The notes below the pieces were generated by a model that did not search any database, had not been told where the DNA came from, and saw only the letters and a list, made by a program, of their open reading frames with translations. From assembly GCF_001039355.2 (NCBI RefSeq), contig NW_019773748.1:18291-82290 (forward strand): DNA of 64,000 bases, written 5' to 3'. The DNA is from Lingula anatina (Eukaryota > Brachiopoda > Lingulata > Lingulida > Lingulidae). This document shows positions 12,895 through 23,149 of this stretch, piece by piece (positions within the stretch are counted from its first letter, which is position 1; each line of letters opens with the position of its first letter). Position numbers and translations under genes: made by a program.

Positions 12895-14420
12895 CTCAGG
12901 GAAGGTAAATATATCTCAAAATATATACGCCAACAATGACACATTTTAACAATGCTAACAGAAACTTTTATGTGTTTTGACATTTCTTTGCTTGGGCAAA
13001 ATTTTAACTCTAGCCATTCTGGCTCTTTTCTTAAACTGTCTCCATGGGCCTGTATTGAAAAATGACTGAAGGCAAAAACAGAAAAGTTGCTATGAAATTT
13101 AACCTACTAAACTGAATTTCACACAGAATCAAAAACATGGCTCTTAAAAGATCATTGCAGTTTATGGCTTGGGGTCACTAGTTACTGATCTTAGATCACT
13201 GAATTATGACTTCGAATTGAATATTCCCATTTTATCAATTCTCACCAAACTGTGAGCTTTTGGTTGGCTTTCAACCAACTCGCACATAATTTAATATATA
13301 TGCATACATTCTCTAACATGAAAGTGTTGAAAGACCAGACTTAAAGTTCAGTCAAAAAGGCAATGCTTGGAGTCAGTATTGATTTAATCCAATACTAAAT
13401 TACAGTTCCAAGTCATTAATTGGACAATCAAAGTCACTAATTCTATTATCAAAGTCACTAATGGAAACTTTGTATAAGGCCAGTTAAGGTAACTTACCTT
13501 TTTTATTTTCTAGAAAACCGTTCACCTTCTTTAAAACAGGAAAAAACTTAGCTGATCACTGAAACAAAGAAACTAAGAGTCAATACAAAATCTATTCCTA
13601 TCCGAAATTTCTTTTATTGCATATTCAGTCCCTTTGGCTTTCACAACAGATGATCCATGGACTAACTGATCTGTAGACTAAATATGGTCAACCTCACTTA
13701 AAAGTAATGCCACCTTATCCCCTAACGATCTCCCCACATCTGCAAGCGCCATCCCTGCAGGATCCTAGCAACAGACGATTTTCATCTTTTGTGAAAATGA
13801 GAAGTGGTCACTGTAGTCCTCTTCTGTTTACAGCGAGGCAGTGCTATGTGAAGGTGACATACCTGGTGCTGGTATAAAAAAGGTGTTTGTAGCATGCACA
13901 GTGCCATGATTAAAAAGGTGGCTGAAGCACAGAAATGCGTCAACTACATGAAAGAAGAAGAATTATTTGGATGTTGAATCAAGCAAATAAATGTTTCCTT
14001 TCCCAGTATAAATGTAGTGTGCTGTACAACTTGACATCACTGAGCCTTGGTTGTGTTCTTTAGTGATGACGGTCTTTACCTTCAGAGTTCTTTAAAATGC
14101 TTTTGGCCATGAAGATATACATGTATGTAAGAGACACATTATATTTGATATAAAACAAAAGTAGTCAGCAAACACATACACAGTTTTGTCTGGTTTATGG
14201 ACAGGCACATGTCTAATACAAGGTGTGGCAACATCATTTCATTTACTATCATGTGTTCATGTAGTATCAATTATTTATGTTTTCATATGTTTTATTTGAG
14301 GGATATCTTGAGAAATTTTTGAAAAAAATAAGAATTTCCTGTATTTGTACACACTGTGTAAACGTAGTGCCCTGTTCTTAGCCCAAGAGTTCCCTTACTT
14401 TCCAGCTCTACCTATGTTGT

Positions 14421-14624
14421 CAACCCATATTTTTCATTCTGACGGGTCCATTGGGAACTTTAAAAGTCCCCAAGTGTCAACCTCTCAGACTCTTATTGTA
14501 ATTGTAGCAGTGGGACACACAGCACATAACTGGGGGCATAGTTCTTAGCACTGCTACTAGTGTTTCGACATGACAAGGAATCACTTTTCCACAATGCAAC
14601 TTCCTTATGGAGAAGATGAAAATG
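14421..14624 (+). repeat. Dispersed repeat D, copy 1
   Basis: About 200 bp that aligns along its length with 60491-60686: shared blocks include catatttttcattct, acgggt, ttgggaactt, agtgtttcga, cacaatgcaa and agatgaaaa. The two copies are diverged but collinear and in the same orientation. No terminal inverted repeat or open frame was noted. Confidence 0.7.
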
Positions 14625-16497
14625 GTGTTTGTAGCATGCACAGAATATATGTATATAAACAGGGCAATTAAAAAGCGTGTATTTCTGCGTGGATGAGCAT
14701 AGTTTACTATATAAATTATTCTTTTAATATTTGTATTAGTTAGAGAGCCTGTAAATGTAAACTATTTCTTTGTGCTCAATAAACCATTATTATTGTTATT
14801 TATTTATAAATTATTATTAAATATCTAATTAACCATCCATTAAGTGACTAAGCTTGAATGATTTTTTATGATAACGTTATACAGTCATAACAACACCTTT
14901 TAACGTGTCTTTCTTATGTGTTACTTTAATAATAAACAAGAGATGTTTGTAAAACCCAGATACCCCCAGTAAGTCAAATAGTTGACAAAGTTTTAGAGTT
15001 GAACATTACTGTCATGTTGACCTTTGACCTACTGACCTCTAAATGGAAGGGGGTCATCTAAATGTGAGGAATAATCTCCCTACCAAATAGTTCTCAATTT
15101 ATCGGTTGGCCAATGTCTGGTTATGGACTGACTGACCTAGTAGCATGTGCAAAGCAATTCTGTTTGCCCCCACTGCTTTGAAGGGAGGCACGAGGAGACA
15201 AAACCAAGCTGATTCTTTCCATCTTTGTGCGCAATATTTAACAGTAAAACTGTCTCCTATTTTATTAGTGGTGGTCCCACAGTTTGAGGGGACTTTCTGA
15301 GAGGTGTTTGTGAGTCTTCATAAGGCTAAATAGCCCAATTCTGGACTTGCATTTGCCTCTGGCACATCTGACACTGGAAGTCTAGGATGGCAGGCAGGGA
15401 CTATTTTCTGTGCACATGCTCTCTGGCTGCCTTTGTTGTCTCATGTCTATCCTCTTAAAAAGACTGTGCTGACCGTCAAGTAATGACTGCAAAACCACCA
15501 GCAGTGTCACCTGTATTGACAGTTCTCTGAAGATGTCCTTGTAATAAAGGACAAAATGTCAGTCTCTGTAGCAGATCTATGTGGTGTCAAGTTTTAGAGT
15601 TGCCTCTTCAAAAAACCTTTGTGATTTGTTTACAGTTAAGTGCCATTAATTAATCTTGGTCTCAAGCTTTGGTGGGAAGTTCAGAAGAGGTGAAAGTGCA
15701 CCATTTCTAGTTTGCTTAAAGATTGTCTTTGTATGTGTAACTACAGGCAACAACACAGAAAAACAAACTGTGTAGAAGGAGATTGAAGTGAGAGAACCAA
15801 TGCATATGGGTAATCCCACTCTTTTGGCCATAGAAACCAAGAAGGAGTAGAAAGATATATTTAATATTTCCCCAGAGAAGAGTGAAATATTTTAAACCTT
15901 GTAACCCCACCCCCGGCTTTGTATAAGCCTGGGTCAACTACAGAGTGGATCAATGCATTTGGTAAGATTTTGTACAGAGTGAAAATCGTAAACTAAAACA
16001 AATGTCTGTTTGAATTATGTACCTGCAGGTGAAAGTGGGTTTTATTATAAAAACCATTTTGAGGAACAAGAGATCAACAGTGGTTGATAGCAATCCAAAT
16101 TCCAGTCAAATGCCATTTTGGTGTATATGAATTACATTGCTTTTCCATTACATGGCTGGTAATATGATCTGGAGACCTGACACAAATTGAAATTGCCTTG
16201 ACACGTGCAAATGCATGACAACTATCCCATTAGGGGGAGGGGATCCAGGGGGAGGGGTCCTCAGGTTTTTGGAAACTGGTCAGAATTTTTCATGAATATC
16301 TTGGCATGCCTCCACTAGTTATATAGTTTTCAGCTAAACACATATTCCAAAGGACAGTGTAACGTTTCCAAAAGGCAAGTCAGGTAGCTGCTGTACCTAA
16401 TTGCAATTGATCCTCTACCTGAATATGCTTGTGAACAGCTTGTTATAAGCCAATGGCATACATGGTTTGACTTGTCAACTGTTGAGCTTGACTGACA
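14625..16497. other. Non-coding stretch with probable decayed repeats
   Basis: No gene recognised. At 15527-15562 there is a ctgaagat / stem / aaaatgtcag arrangement with a 6-bp hairpin (gtcctt at 15535-15540, aaggac at 15547-15552). It resembles decayed termini of invertebrate retroelements, but I cannot classify it. Confidence 0.4.
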
Positions 16498-16893
16498 GGC
16501 AACCTGAGAAATGCACCCACAGGCAACAAATTTTAAAATTGGTGTTACACAGTGATGTAGGTGGAAATTATAACAGTATTTTAAATTTTGAGCAGTGCTT
16601 AGTATCCTCAAGTATCTGTATCTGTCAATATACCTCTAAAGGACCACTACTGCTATATAATAGACAGGAAGAGGGAGCGCATGGGAAGCTTACAAGGCAA
16701 CCTGAGAAATGCACCCACAGGCAACAAATTTTAAAATTGGTGTTACACAGTGATGTAGGTGGAAATTATAACAGTATTTTAAATTTTGAGCAGTGCTTAG
16801 TATCCTGAAGTATCTGTATCTGTCAATATACCTCTAAAGGACCACTACTGCTATATAATAGACAGGAAGAGGGAGCGCATGGGAAGCTTACAA
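16498..16893 (-). repeat. 198-bp perfect-period tandem duplication (LINE 3' tail)
   Basis: Copy 1 is 16498-16695 and copy 2 is 16696-16893. I saw one mismatch (tcctcaag versus tcctgaag). The array stops one to two bases before the stop codon (complement of 16895-16897) of the LINE on the minus strand, so it occupies the 3' UTR position of that element. The near identity suggests a recent duplication or an assembly duplication. Because 198 is divisible by three, a fortuitous open frame spans both copies. Confidence 0.9.
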
Positions 16894-16894
16894 G

Positions 16895-17600
16895 TTAGTC
16901 ACACTGTAAGCCTAATCTGAAGCCTTCCGCAGTTTGTACTGTAACTTGTTGGTCACTCAGTTTGTTCCACTTGAAGACTGTTCTGATAAAGAAAAAAATT
17001 TCTAACTGGCGTATTTCAGTGTTGCAAACAGTAACAGCGACTGTTGTTTATTCCATTTATAATGTTTTCAGTGTCAAAGTCAGTGAATGATCTGGCCCTT
17101 ACACGACGCTTGTCAGAAGCTGGTATTAAATAAGTATCAGAAGGTACCGCTGGTACCAACCCCTTAACCACCTTGAAAAGAAAAGTTAGCCACAGTTCCT
17201 TCTTCCGGTACTGCAGAAGAGGGAGATCCAGTGATTTTAACATGGAGGTAACACTATTTGGGGACCTTGACTTATAATCCACAGTGATAAAATGTGCAGC
17301 CTTCCTTTGAATTTATTCCATTTTGTTCATGTCCGATTGTAAGTAGGGGTCTCATATGATGGCATCGTACTCCAAAGTAGAGCGGAGGAGGGCTATGTAT
17401 GCTTACTTTCGTGTGAGTGCTTGGCTATAGCATAGGTTCCTTCTTTAGAATGAATCCTAATGTACTGCTGGCTTTTTTACACAAGTTATTGTGAATCAAC
17501 CATTTCAGGTCAGAAGAGAGAATGACTCCTAAGTATGGATTTGTCTGAACACTTTTAAGTACTGTTATATTGTTTTTGGTAGACAAGGTGCATTGACACA
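16895..17600 (-). mobile_element. Decayed non-LTR retrotransposon (CR1/Jockey-like LINE), 3' end of the reverse transcriptase ORF
   Basis: Read on the minus strand in shifting frames, the order is that of LINE ORF2 after the catalytic core: YLGVILSSDLKW and KKASSTLGFILKKE (about 17560-17425), DPYLQSDMNKME..IQRKAA (about 17370-17300), DYKSRSPNSVTSMLKSLDLP, KKELWLTFLFKVVKGLVPA (17282-17140), NNSRCY, then FFIRTVFKWNKLSDQ and a stop at 16895-16897. In-frame stops and at least one frame change make it inactive. The 5' part, including the endonuclease and the YADD core, is absent or unrecognisable. The tail lies in the adjacent tandem duplication. Confidence 0.85.
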
Positions 17601-18130
17601 CACACACATACCACAACAATGTACCCTGGGATGTTTTTGGTGGGTGAATTGGATTGAAGGTGATTTGGTTTCTGTATCTATTCATTTTCAATTTTGGGTA
17701 CACACCAGAGCTTTTGTCTTCTTGTGCACTTCTATATGTTATGTCTATGGTTTTATATGTCATCCTTCTCCATCCTTTCGCCAGTGCAGCTCTAAACACT
17801 ATGACAGTGGTGTGGCTGGCAGTTATGAAGTCATCTGCCCCTTTCATTCCAGGCATGCGCAATGGGGGACATATCTGGTCTAAAGAAGAAAAGTCTGGAT
17901 CTGCTCCTGCTTCTGGTTTGCTTGTGCTCTCCTGGCAGTATGGAGATAGGCGTTATCCTACTGAAGCATATGTAGGATTGGGTGTTGATGTATGAATGGC
18001 ATAATCACCAACAATTCTGCCTGGAAATTGCCAATTGTGCCTGCCCTAACCATATGTTATAACACTTTGCCAAAGGTAATGGCCAATGGCACGAAGCCAT
18101 GCCATGACGTCAGCATGGAATTCAGTCTTT
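17601..18130. other. Stretch upstream of the LINE remnant
   Basis: Open frames on both strands at 17593-17995 have no recognisable family match. Part may be older, more decayed LINE sequence. No gene is supported. Confidence 0.4.
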
Positions 18131-18388
18131 GACTGGGTTCCCATACCTAGATCGATCTAACAGGATCGATCCACCTCCAAGGGGTTTCTCGTTAAATGGC
18201 TTTCAGCTTCAGCGGCTTAGATGTCTGGCATACTAACTGAAGCTGCTAAACGATAATTAATTACTCCCTAGCAGCTTCAGTAGGTGTGACAGACATGTAA
18301 GCTGCTTAAGTTAATTGCAATTTAATGAGATAGGGAGATAGTGAGATCAATCCACAGTTAATACAATAGGGTTTGGGAATGGTCTCTT
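18131..18388. mobile_element. MITE family B, copy 1
   Basis: The left end gactgggttcccatacctag and the right end gggaatggtctc are shared with five other copies in this window (19772, 22893, 26414, 28119, 51177). Inside, an arm with tcttagatgtctg / cagacat and gaagctgct / agcagcttc folds back around taattaattact. Confidence 0.85.
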
Positions 18389-18559
18389 AGTCTATAAGGT
18401 GTCCCACAATATCATTTTAAACCATTTCCATAACTGCGAGTGTAATTTATGTTTATACATTTAGATATTAGATAGTCGATTCATTGCTGCTCTACAGGCC
18501 AATTAATTCCTTTTTCGTCTCTGTTTTGAAAGATAATAGAACAGAAGAGCTTTTTTCCT

Positions 18560-18810
18560 TCGATCGCCTTCAGCCGCCATGCTTTCTTCACCACGAGTTT
18601 AACTGATGAGCATGCGCACTTAATATTTCTCAGGTAGCTTCTGCATGGCGAACGGAGCCGAGATTTAATTACTGTACCCCGCAGGGACGACGTGTGGGGA
18701 GGCGTGTGAGAGGCGGAGAGACTATTAAAAGATTAGGCGGTTTTTCTTTCATGTACGTCCGCCATTTTTAGTTCTCAGGATTTGTAAAGCCTGGCTCAAT
18801 TCGTTGAGAA
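18560..18810. promoter_or_regulatory. Locally CpG-rich segment, possible promoter
   Basis: The base composition rises in C, G and CpG compared with its surroundings (for example gaacggagccgag, cagggacgacgtg). Two YY1-like cgccat motifs occur, at about 18575 and 18761. No exon or splice donor can be tied to it with confidence. It may instead be the edge of an unrecognised repeat. Confidence 0.25.
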
Positions 18811-18969
18811 TGCGGTCTAACATGTGCTCTTCCAACTTTCCTATAATAGTAACAGTCAAGGTTACAAGAGAGTAGGCGTCAATTTGACTGCTCCTATTGG
18901 CTAGGCAACTTACCACATTGATAGGGAAAAAAGTTCCAGTCTAAATCTTCAAACCATGACATGACATGT

Positions 18970-19130
18970 AAGGAAAATAAATTTAGAGGACTTAAAAGTA
19001 ACTTTGGGACATTTGGGATTAATATTAATAATACTCCAAATGTTTCACACTTGCAAATTGGAATAGCAAGTTCACTTGTAAGTGTATTTTTCACCCAGAC
19101 CTTATGCACTTTTGGACAACTGAATTTTCT
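18970..19130. repeat. Direct repeat E, left copy
   Basis: About 160 bp that recur at 19589-19750 in the same orientation, with roughly ten substitutions (shared: aactttgggacatttggg, cacccagaccttatgcac). Together they bracket a 460-bp segment rich in ggttacttattc units. Confidence 0.9.
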
Positions 19131-19140
19131 TACCCCTGTG

Positions 19141-19421
19141 AAGTTGATTCCTGGTTCCTTATTCCTTATTCGGTTACTTATTCAAATGTGAAGTTGGTTA
19201 CTTATTCCCGGTTCCTTATTCGGTTACTTGTTCAACTTTTTTATGTTTTTTTATGATTTTGATGCTAAAATACCTGTTTCATCATACTAGCACCCCCTCT
19301 TCATCTAGATGACACCCTAAAATTGTTAAATATACCACTAAAAACACAAAATATAACCCATTCCTTATTCAAAAGTCCTGTTACTTATTCGGTTACTTAT
19401 TCCTTATTCGGTTACTTATTN
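19141..19421. repeat. ggttacttattc short repeats ending at a single n
   Basis: The units ggttacttattc and ggttccttattc recur at 19150-19230 and 19378-19420. The second cluster ends at n (19421), which probably marks an assembly join inside a repeat. Confidence 0.7.
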
Positions 19422-19498
19422 CCAATCAAGGTGACAGCCGAGCATGCCAGGGCTCATCCTGTCGGTGTTCTGGCTGATACTACGAAATGTGATCTGGT

Positions 19499-19585
19499 AC
19501 ACACCTTGAAAACGGGTAGTGTGGTCCGATATACCGGTTAATTCAGGATCCTTAGGTGCCGAGTCTGGTAGTTGGTTAGGCCTGC
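19499..19585. mobile_element. Right-end fragment of foldback family F
   Basis: It matches the last 85 bp or so of the complete element at 49915-50234 (cacaccttgaaaacgggtag ... gccgagtctggtagttgg). The left part is missing, and the n at 19421 lies about 80 bases to the left. Confidence 0.8.
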
Positions 19586-19588
19586 TGT

Positions 19589-19750
19589 AAGGAAAGTAAA
19601 TTTAGAGGACTCAAAAGTAACTTTGGGACATTTGGGATTAATATTAATAACACTCCAAATGTTTTACACTTGTAAAATAGAATAACAAGTTCACTTGTAA
19701 ATGTATTTTTCACCCAGACCTTATGCACTTTTGGACAACTGAATTTTCTT
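19589..19750. repeat. Direct repeat E, right copy
   Basis: Second copy of the 160-bp repeat at 18970-19130. It directly follows the family F fragment. Confidence 0.9.
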
Positions 19751-19771
19751 TTATGCAAGACTTTTGTCCTA

Positions 19772-20027
19772 GAGACCATTCCCAGACCCTTTCATACTAA
19801 CTGTGGATCGATCTATCTCCAAGGGCATTCTCGCTAAACTGCTATCAACTAAAGCAGCTTAGATGTCTGTCACGCCTGCTGAAGCTGCTAGGGGGTAATT
19901 ACTTAACGTTTAGCAGCTTCAGTAAGCATGTCAGACATCATAACCACTTAAGCTGAAAGCAATTAAGCAAGAAACCCCTTGGAGATGGATTGATCCTGTT
20001 AGATCAATATACGTATGGGAACCCAGT
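19772..20027. mobile_element. MITE family B, copy 2 (inverted relative to copy 1)
   Basis: Begins gagaccattccc and ends tatgggaacccagt, the reverse of copy 1. The inner stems agcagcttagatgtctgtca and its approximate complement are present. Confidence 0.85.
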
Positions 20028-21045
20028 ATTAAACTGTGTGCAGATGAGATGTATGCAAACCTAAAGCTAGCCATTGTCTGAATTCACTCAAGTGTATCAG
20101 TCCTCTACTGTAGAACTGAGATGGTGTTCTGACACTGAATACAGTGGCCAAACTAACGTGCATGTTTGGGCATTTTGAAGCACTGTGCTCTAAACAAAAC
20201 ATTGTGTTTCTTTCTTTGGCCAGTATATATTAATATAGTCATTATGGTCATTAAGGTGACATTGTAGTGCGTGATCAGCAGTCATGACAGAATTGTAATA
20301 TGCATACTAACTTACAACAGATCAACCAAAAATAAAAAATTCAAAAGTGTATCTTTAATTATTTCAAATCTTTAAAAAGTAGCTAGACTACAAATGCATT
20401 TTAATTTGATAAAGTAAAATTTGACAATCGGTTAAATCTAAGATCAATCTAATAATTACAAGAAATACCATATCTATAATGTCTATAATTGGCCATGACT
20501 AGTCATATTTCATAGTCATTTGGAAGCCTGTCAGAAACAAGTCCGGGATTCACCCCTTTATTTATAGTGCTGCAGAGTCAATAAATGGTGGAATATTGCT
20601 TCACAAGCAATATACTACAAAACCTCACCTGTGTTGAGCCTTGATAAGTTTGTCAAATGTTTTAAGAATCGTAAATGCTTCATAGATGATTCAGCAGTTC
20701 TTATCTTATAAACACATCCCTATATTATCTCACTGCACTACACACTAATGGTATGCACTATCAGCTGAGACCTTACTCAACAGATGCTGAAAGACGTTTT
20801 CCACACATGTGGACTATTCGCCTAACGAATTATTATAAAATATCAAGACCTTTTTTCTTTTTACTTTCGTTGATGCAAATAATCCAATGTCATGCAGTTA
20901 GTCAAAGTTAAATGGGTAGACATCAAATAGCCCCAAGATTTAGGTCTCCAATTTCTCCCATAAACACGCAGCAGAAGCGCACTGCAGATATAAACCGCTT
21001 GCTGTGAAGACCAAGGACTTTCGCCCATGCTAACACACACATGAA
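20028..21045. other. Non-coding stretch left of the putative divergent promoter
   Basis: No gene or repeat recognised on either strand; mostly AT-rich. Confidence 0.5.
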
Positions 21046-21804
21046 GCTTACCTTATACTTCCGCTGTGAAGCGACAGATAATGAACTCGCTCGAAATCCG
21101 GCAGTGTTTAAAATGGATTATAGTAAACAAAGGGAGGTGCCTATAGCTCGGCTTTCATTGGGGATGAGTTCAGGCTTAGTTCAAGGACAACACGCAAGCA
21201 GCACAAACAGTCCACCTTATGTTTAATTAAGCTTGTAGGTTGTTTGAATCGAGATAAAACTTCCACTGCCAGTGCATGTGCATAAAAATGTTAAAAAAAC
21301 CCTTTTCAAAGAGTGCAATGTTTTCGGAGCGTCCGACTTTCGTTGGTTCAGAAGTTATCACAATGCTGGTGGTCGGGCCCTTCATCCCTTTTTGTAAGGC
21401 GCAGCCATTCTTCGAAGTCCCGGATATTATAAACACTCCTTGTGTTAGCTACGCATGTCTTGATGACGCACAAGATCCCAAATGGGCTTTTCGCGGTTTT
21501 AGTGTGGCGTGCACTGATGCAGTGAAATCATTGGTCGGACAAGCCCGGGCGGAACAGGTGGCCCGGACCAAGACTAATACAAAGCGCTTATTAGCTATGC
21601 AATGAGCATTGGCCTGTGCTTTGTGATTGGATAACTCTGGCGGGCAGACGTCATTTGCGTCATGCATAATTTTAGTAGGTTATCGAGTTACTGTCCGACA
21701 TTTTGTTGGAAGTGAAGTGTGGAAGCCGTCTTGTACCAAAGTTGATAGACCAGAATTTGAACACGTGTGGAGATGAAAACTTTATCTTGAAGGAACAAAG
21801 AAAG
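21046..21804. promoter_or_regulatory. Putative divergent promoter and first exons of the SLC22 (-) and zinc finger (+) genes
   Basis: CpG frequency is clearly raised against the AT-rich flanks. On the minus strand a strong donor (AAG|GTAAGC, complement of 21046-21051) would end a 5' UTR exon of the transporter, whose first coding exon has an unexplained acceptor at 8448-8449. On the plus strand AAG|GCAAGT at 21801-21810 fits the GC-AG donor consensus and could join the acceptor at 29709-29710 of the zinc finger gene. Between them are inverted CCAAT boxes (gattgg near 21627) and CRE/ATF-like sites (gacgtca near 21648, tgcgtca near 21656). The pairing of exons is inference; only spliced transcripts could establish it. 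Confidence 0.4.
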
Positions 21805-22892
21805 GCAAGTATTTCTCACGTGGTCGGGAAACGTTACTGAGCCCTATGTTAAGGCAGATTTTATGTTGGGAATAACAGCCCATGCTTTCCATTAATATCT
21901 CTGTATTATTTATGTGAGGAATAAGTGAGAAGTTAAGCACTAGTTCAAGCAAGTATTGGGATTTAAAGTCCTTGCATGAGGTCTTCATTTTGCAGGCAAT
22001 GATGTTGATATCTGCAGACAGTCCAGGTTTTACTAAGTTTCTTTGTGTAATGCAATTGGTAACTCATTTTGATGAAGGTCATTTGTTCATTTTTATTGCA
22101 TGCATATCTCTGAGTAGTTCTAGTTCCCTTCTGGATAGCAATGGTTGTGCACTCTAATTATTATAACACAACCATTTTAGACATAATGGTTTAGAAGTGT
22201 CTGGTTCTCACATGTTGATCATGACAGAGAACAATTTCCTATTTGTAACTTTTCTTGACACAAAGCATTCTGCAGCATGTGACGGCGTGAAGTGCACAGC
22301 TGCCTTTTCTTTCTCATAGTGTTGTGCAGACAAATTAATTAACATATTCACTCAAACACTGGGGTAGACTGTCAAGAACACTTGAACGTATTTTTAATAG
22401 GTAAAGACATTTAACAATTTGAAGCTGTGAAATGGAAATTGAAATGAGGAGGTGTAAAACCTCTGGGTTTTCCTTCTCTGTAAGCATTTTGTGGCTTTAA
22501 TGAGATGCTTTTTGACATATCAGTCTTACAGACAGGTGTTTTGTGGAAGGAAGAGTTGATTGCTGGGAAGATCATACTAGCTTATATATTTAAAAATACT
22601 CTTAACATTCCTTAGAACAAACCTAATGTGAAAACAGTTTAAACAAAGCCTGGACCACTTTTAAATATGCATATTAAATATTCATAATAAAGATTAACTC
22701 TTTGAATGTCTTCACTCAAATAATAATAATAATAGTAATAATACATATATCCAAACCATCATGGAAGGAGCACATTTCCTTCAAAATACTCTTCAGTTAA
22801 CATAACATTATTATTCGTTCAACACAGCTATACCCATGGTTAAAATATTAACCACGGGCATTCTTGTGAACATGACCTCCTTGTCACAGTAA
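21805..22892. other. Probable 5' intron of the zinc finger gene, first part
   Basis: No coding exon recognised. It contains an AAT-rich run at 22722-22742. Confidence 0.45.
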
Positions 22893-23149
22893 GGGAGTGT
22901 TCCCATAAACTCATTGTACAGGGTGGATCTATCTGACTCTGCAAGAATTCTTGCTAAATTGCATTCAGTGTAAGCAGCTGGCACATCTACTCAGGCTGTT
23001 AGGGGGTAATTAACATTAGTCAATTACTCCCTAGCTATGTAAGGGGGCATGCCAGACTGTTAAGCTGATTACACTGAAAGCACTTTAGCGAGAAGCCCCG
23101 CAGAGTTAGATCAATCCAGCTAGTATGATGGGTTTATGGGATCACAGTC
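22893..23149. mobile_element. MITE family B, copy 3
   Basis: Flanked by TAA at 22890-22892 and 23150-23152, a TWA duplication typical of PIF/Harbinger. The centre has ttagggggtaatta and its approximate complement. The ends have diverged (gggagtgttccc ... gggatcacagtc). Confidence 0.82.

Larger units (their letters stand above)
10917..14420. other. Non-coding AT-rich stretch
   Basis: No gene recognised on either strand. It contains a short dispersed repeat (11129-11172), a (GT)18 run (12857-12892) and a possible minus-strand splice donor (complement of aacttacc near 13492-13497) with no exon I can support. Confidence 0.5.

Noticed and set aside
15527-15562. Functional hammerhead ribozyme
   Set aside because: The invariant CTGATGA and GAAA core elements are not intact.
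16467-16808. A 113-residue open frame with an internally repeated peptide
   Set aside because: It arises because the tandem LINE tail has a period divisible by three; it is antisense to the LINE and has no family similarity.
21041-21605. Open frames of 61 and 109 codons in the CpG-rich segment
   Set aside because: They have no family match; the segment is better explained as promoter and untranslated exons.
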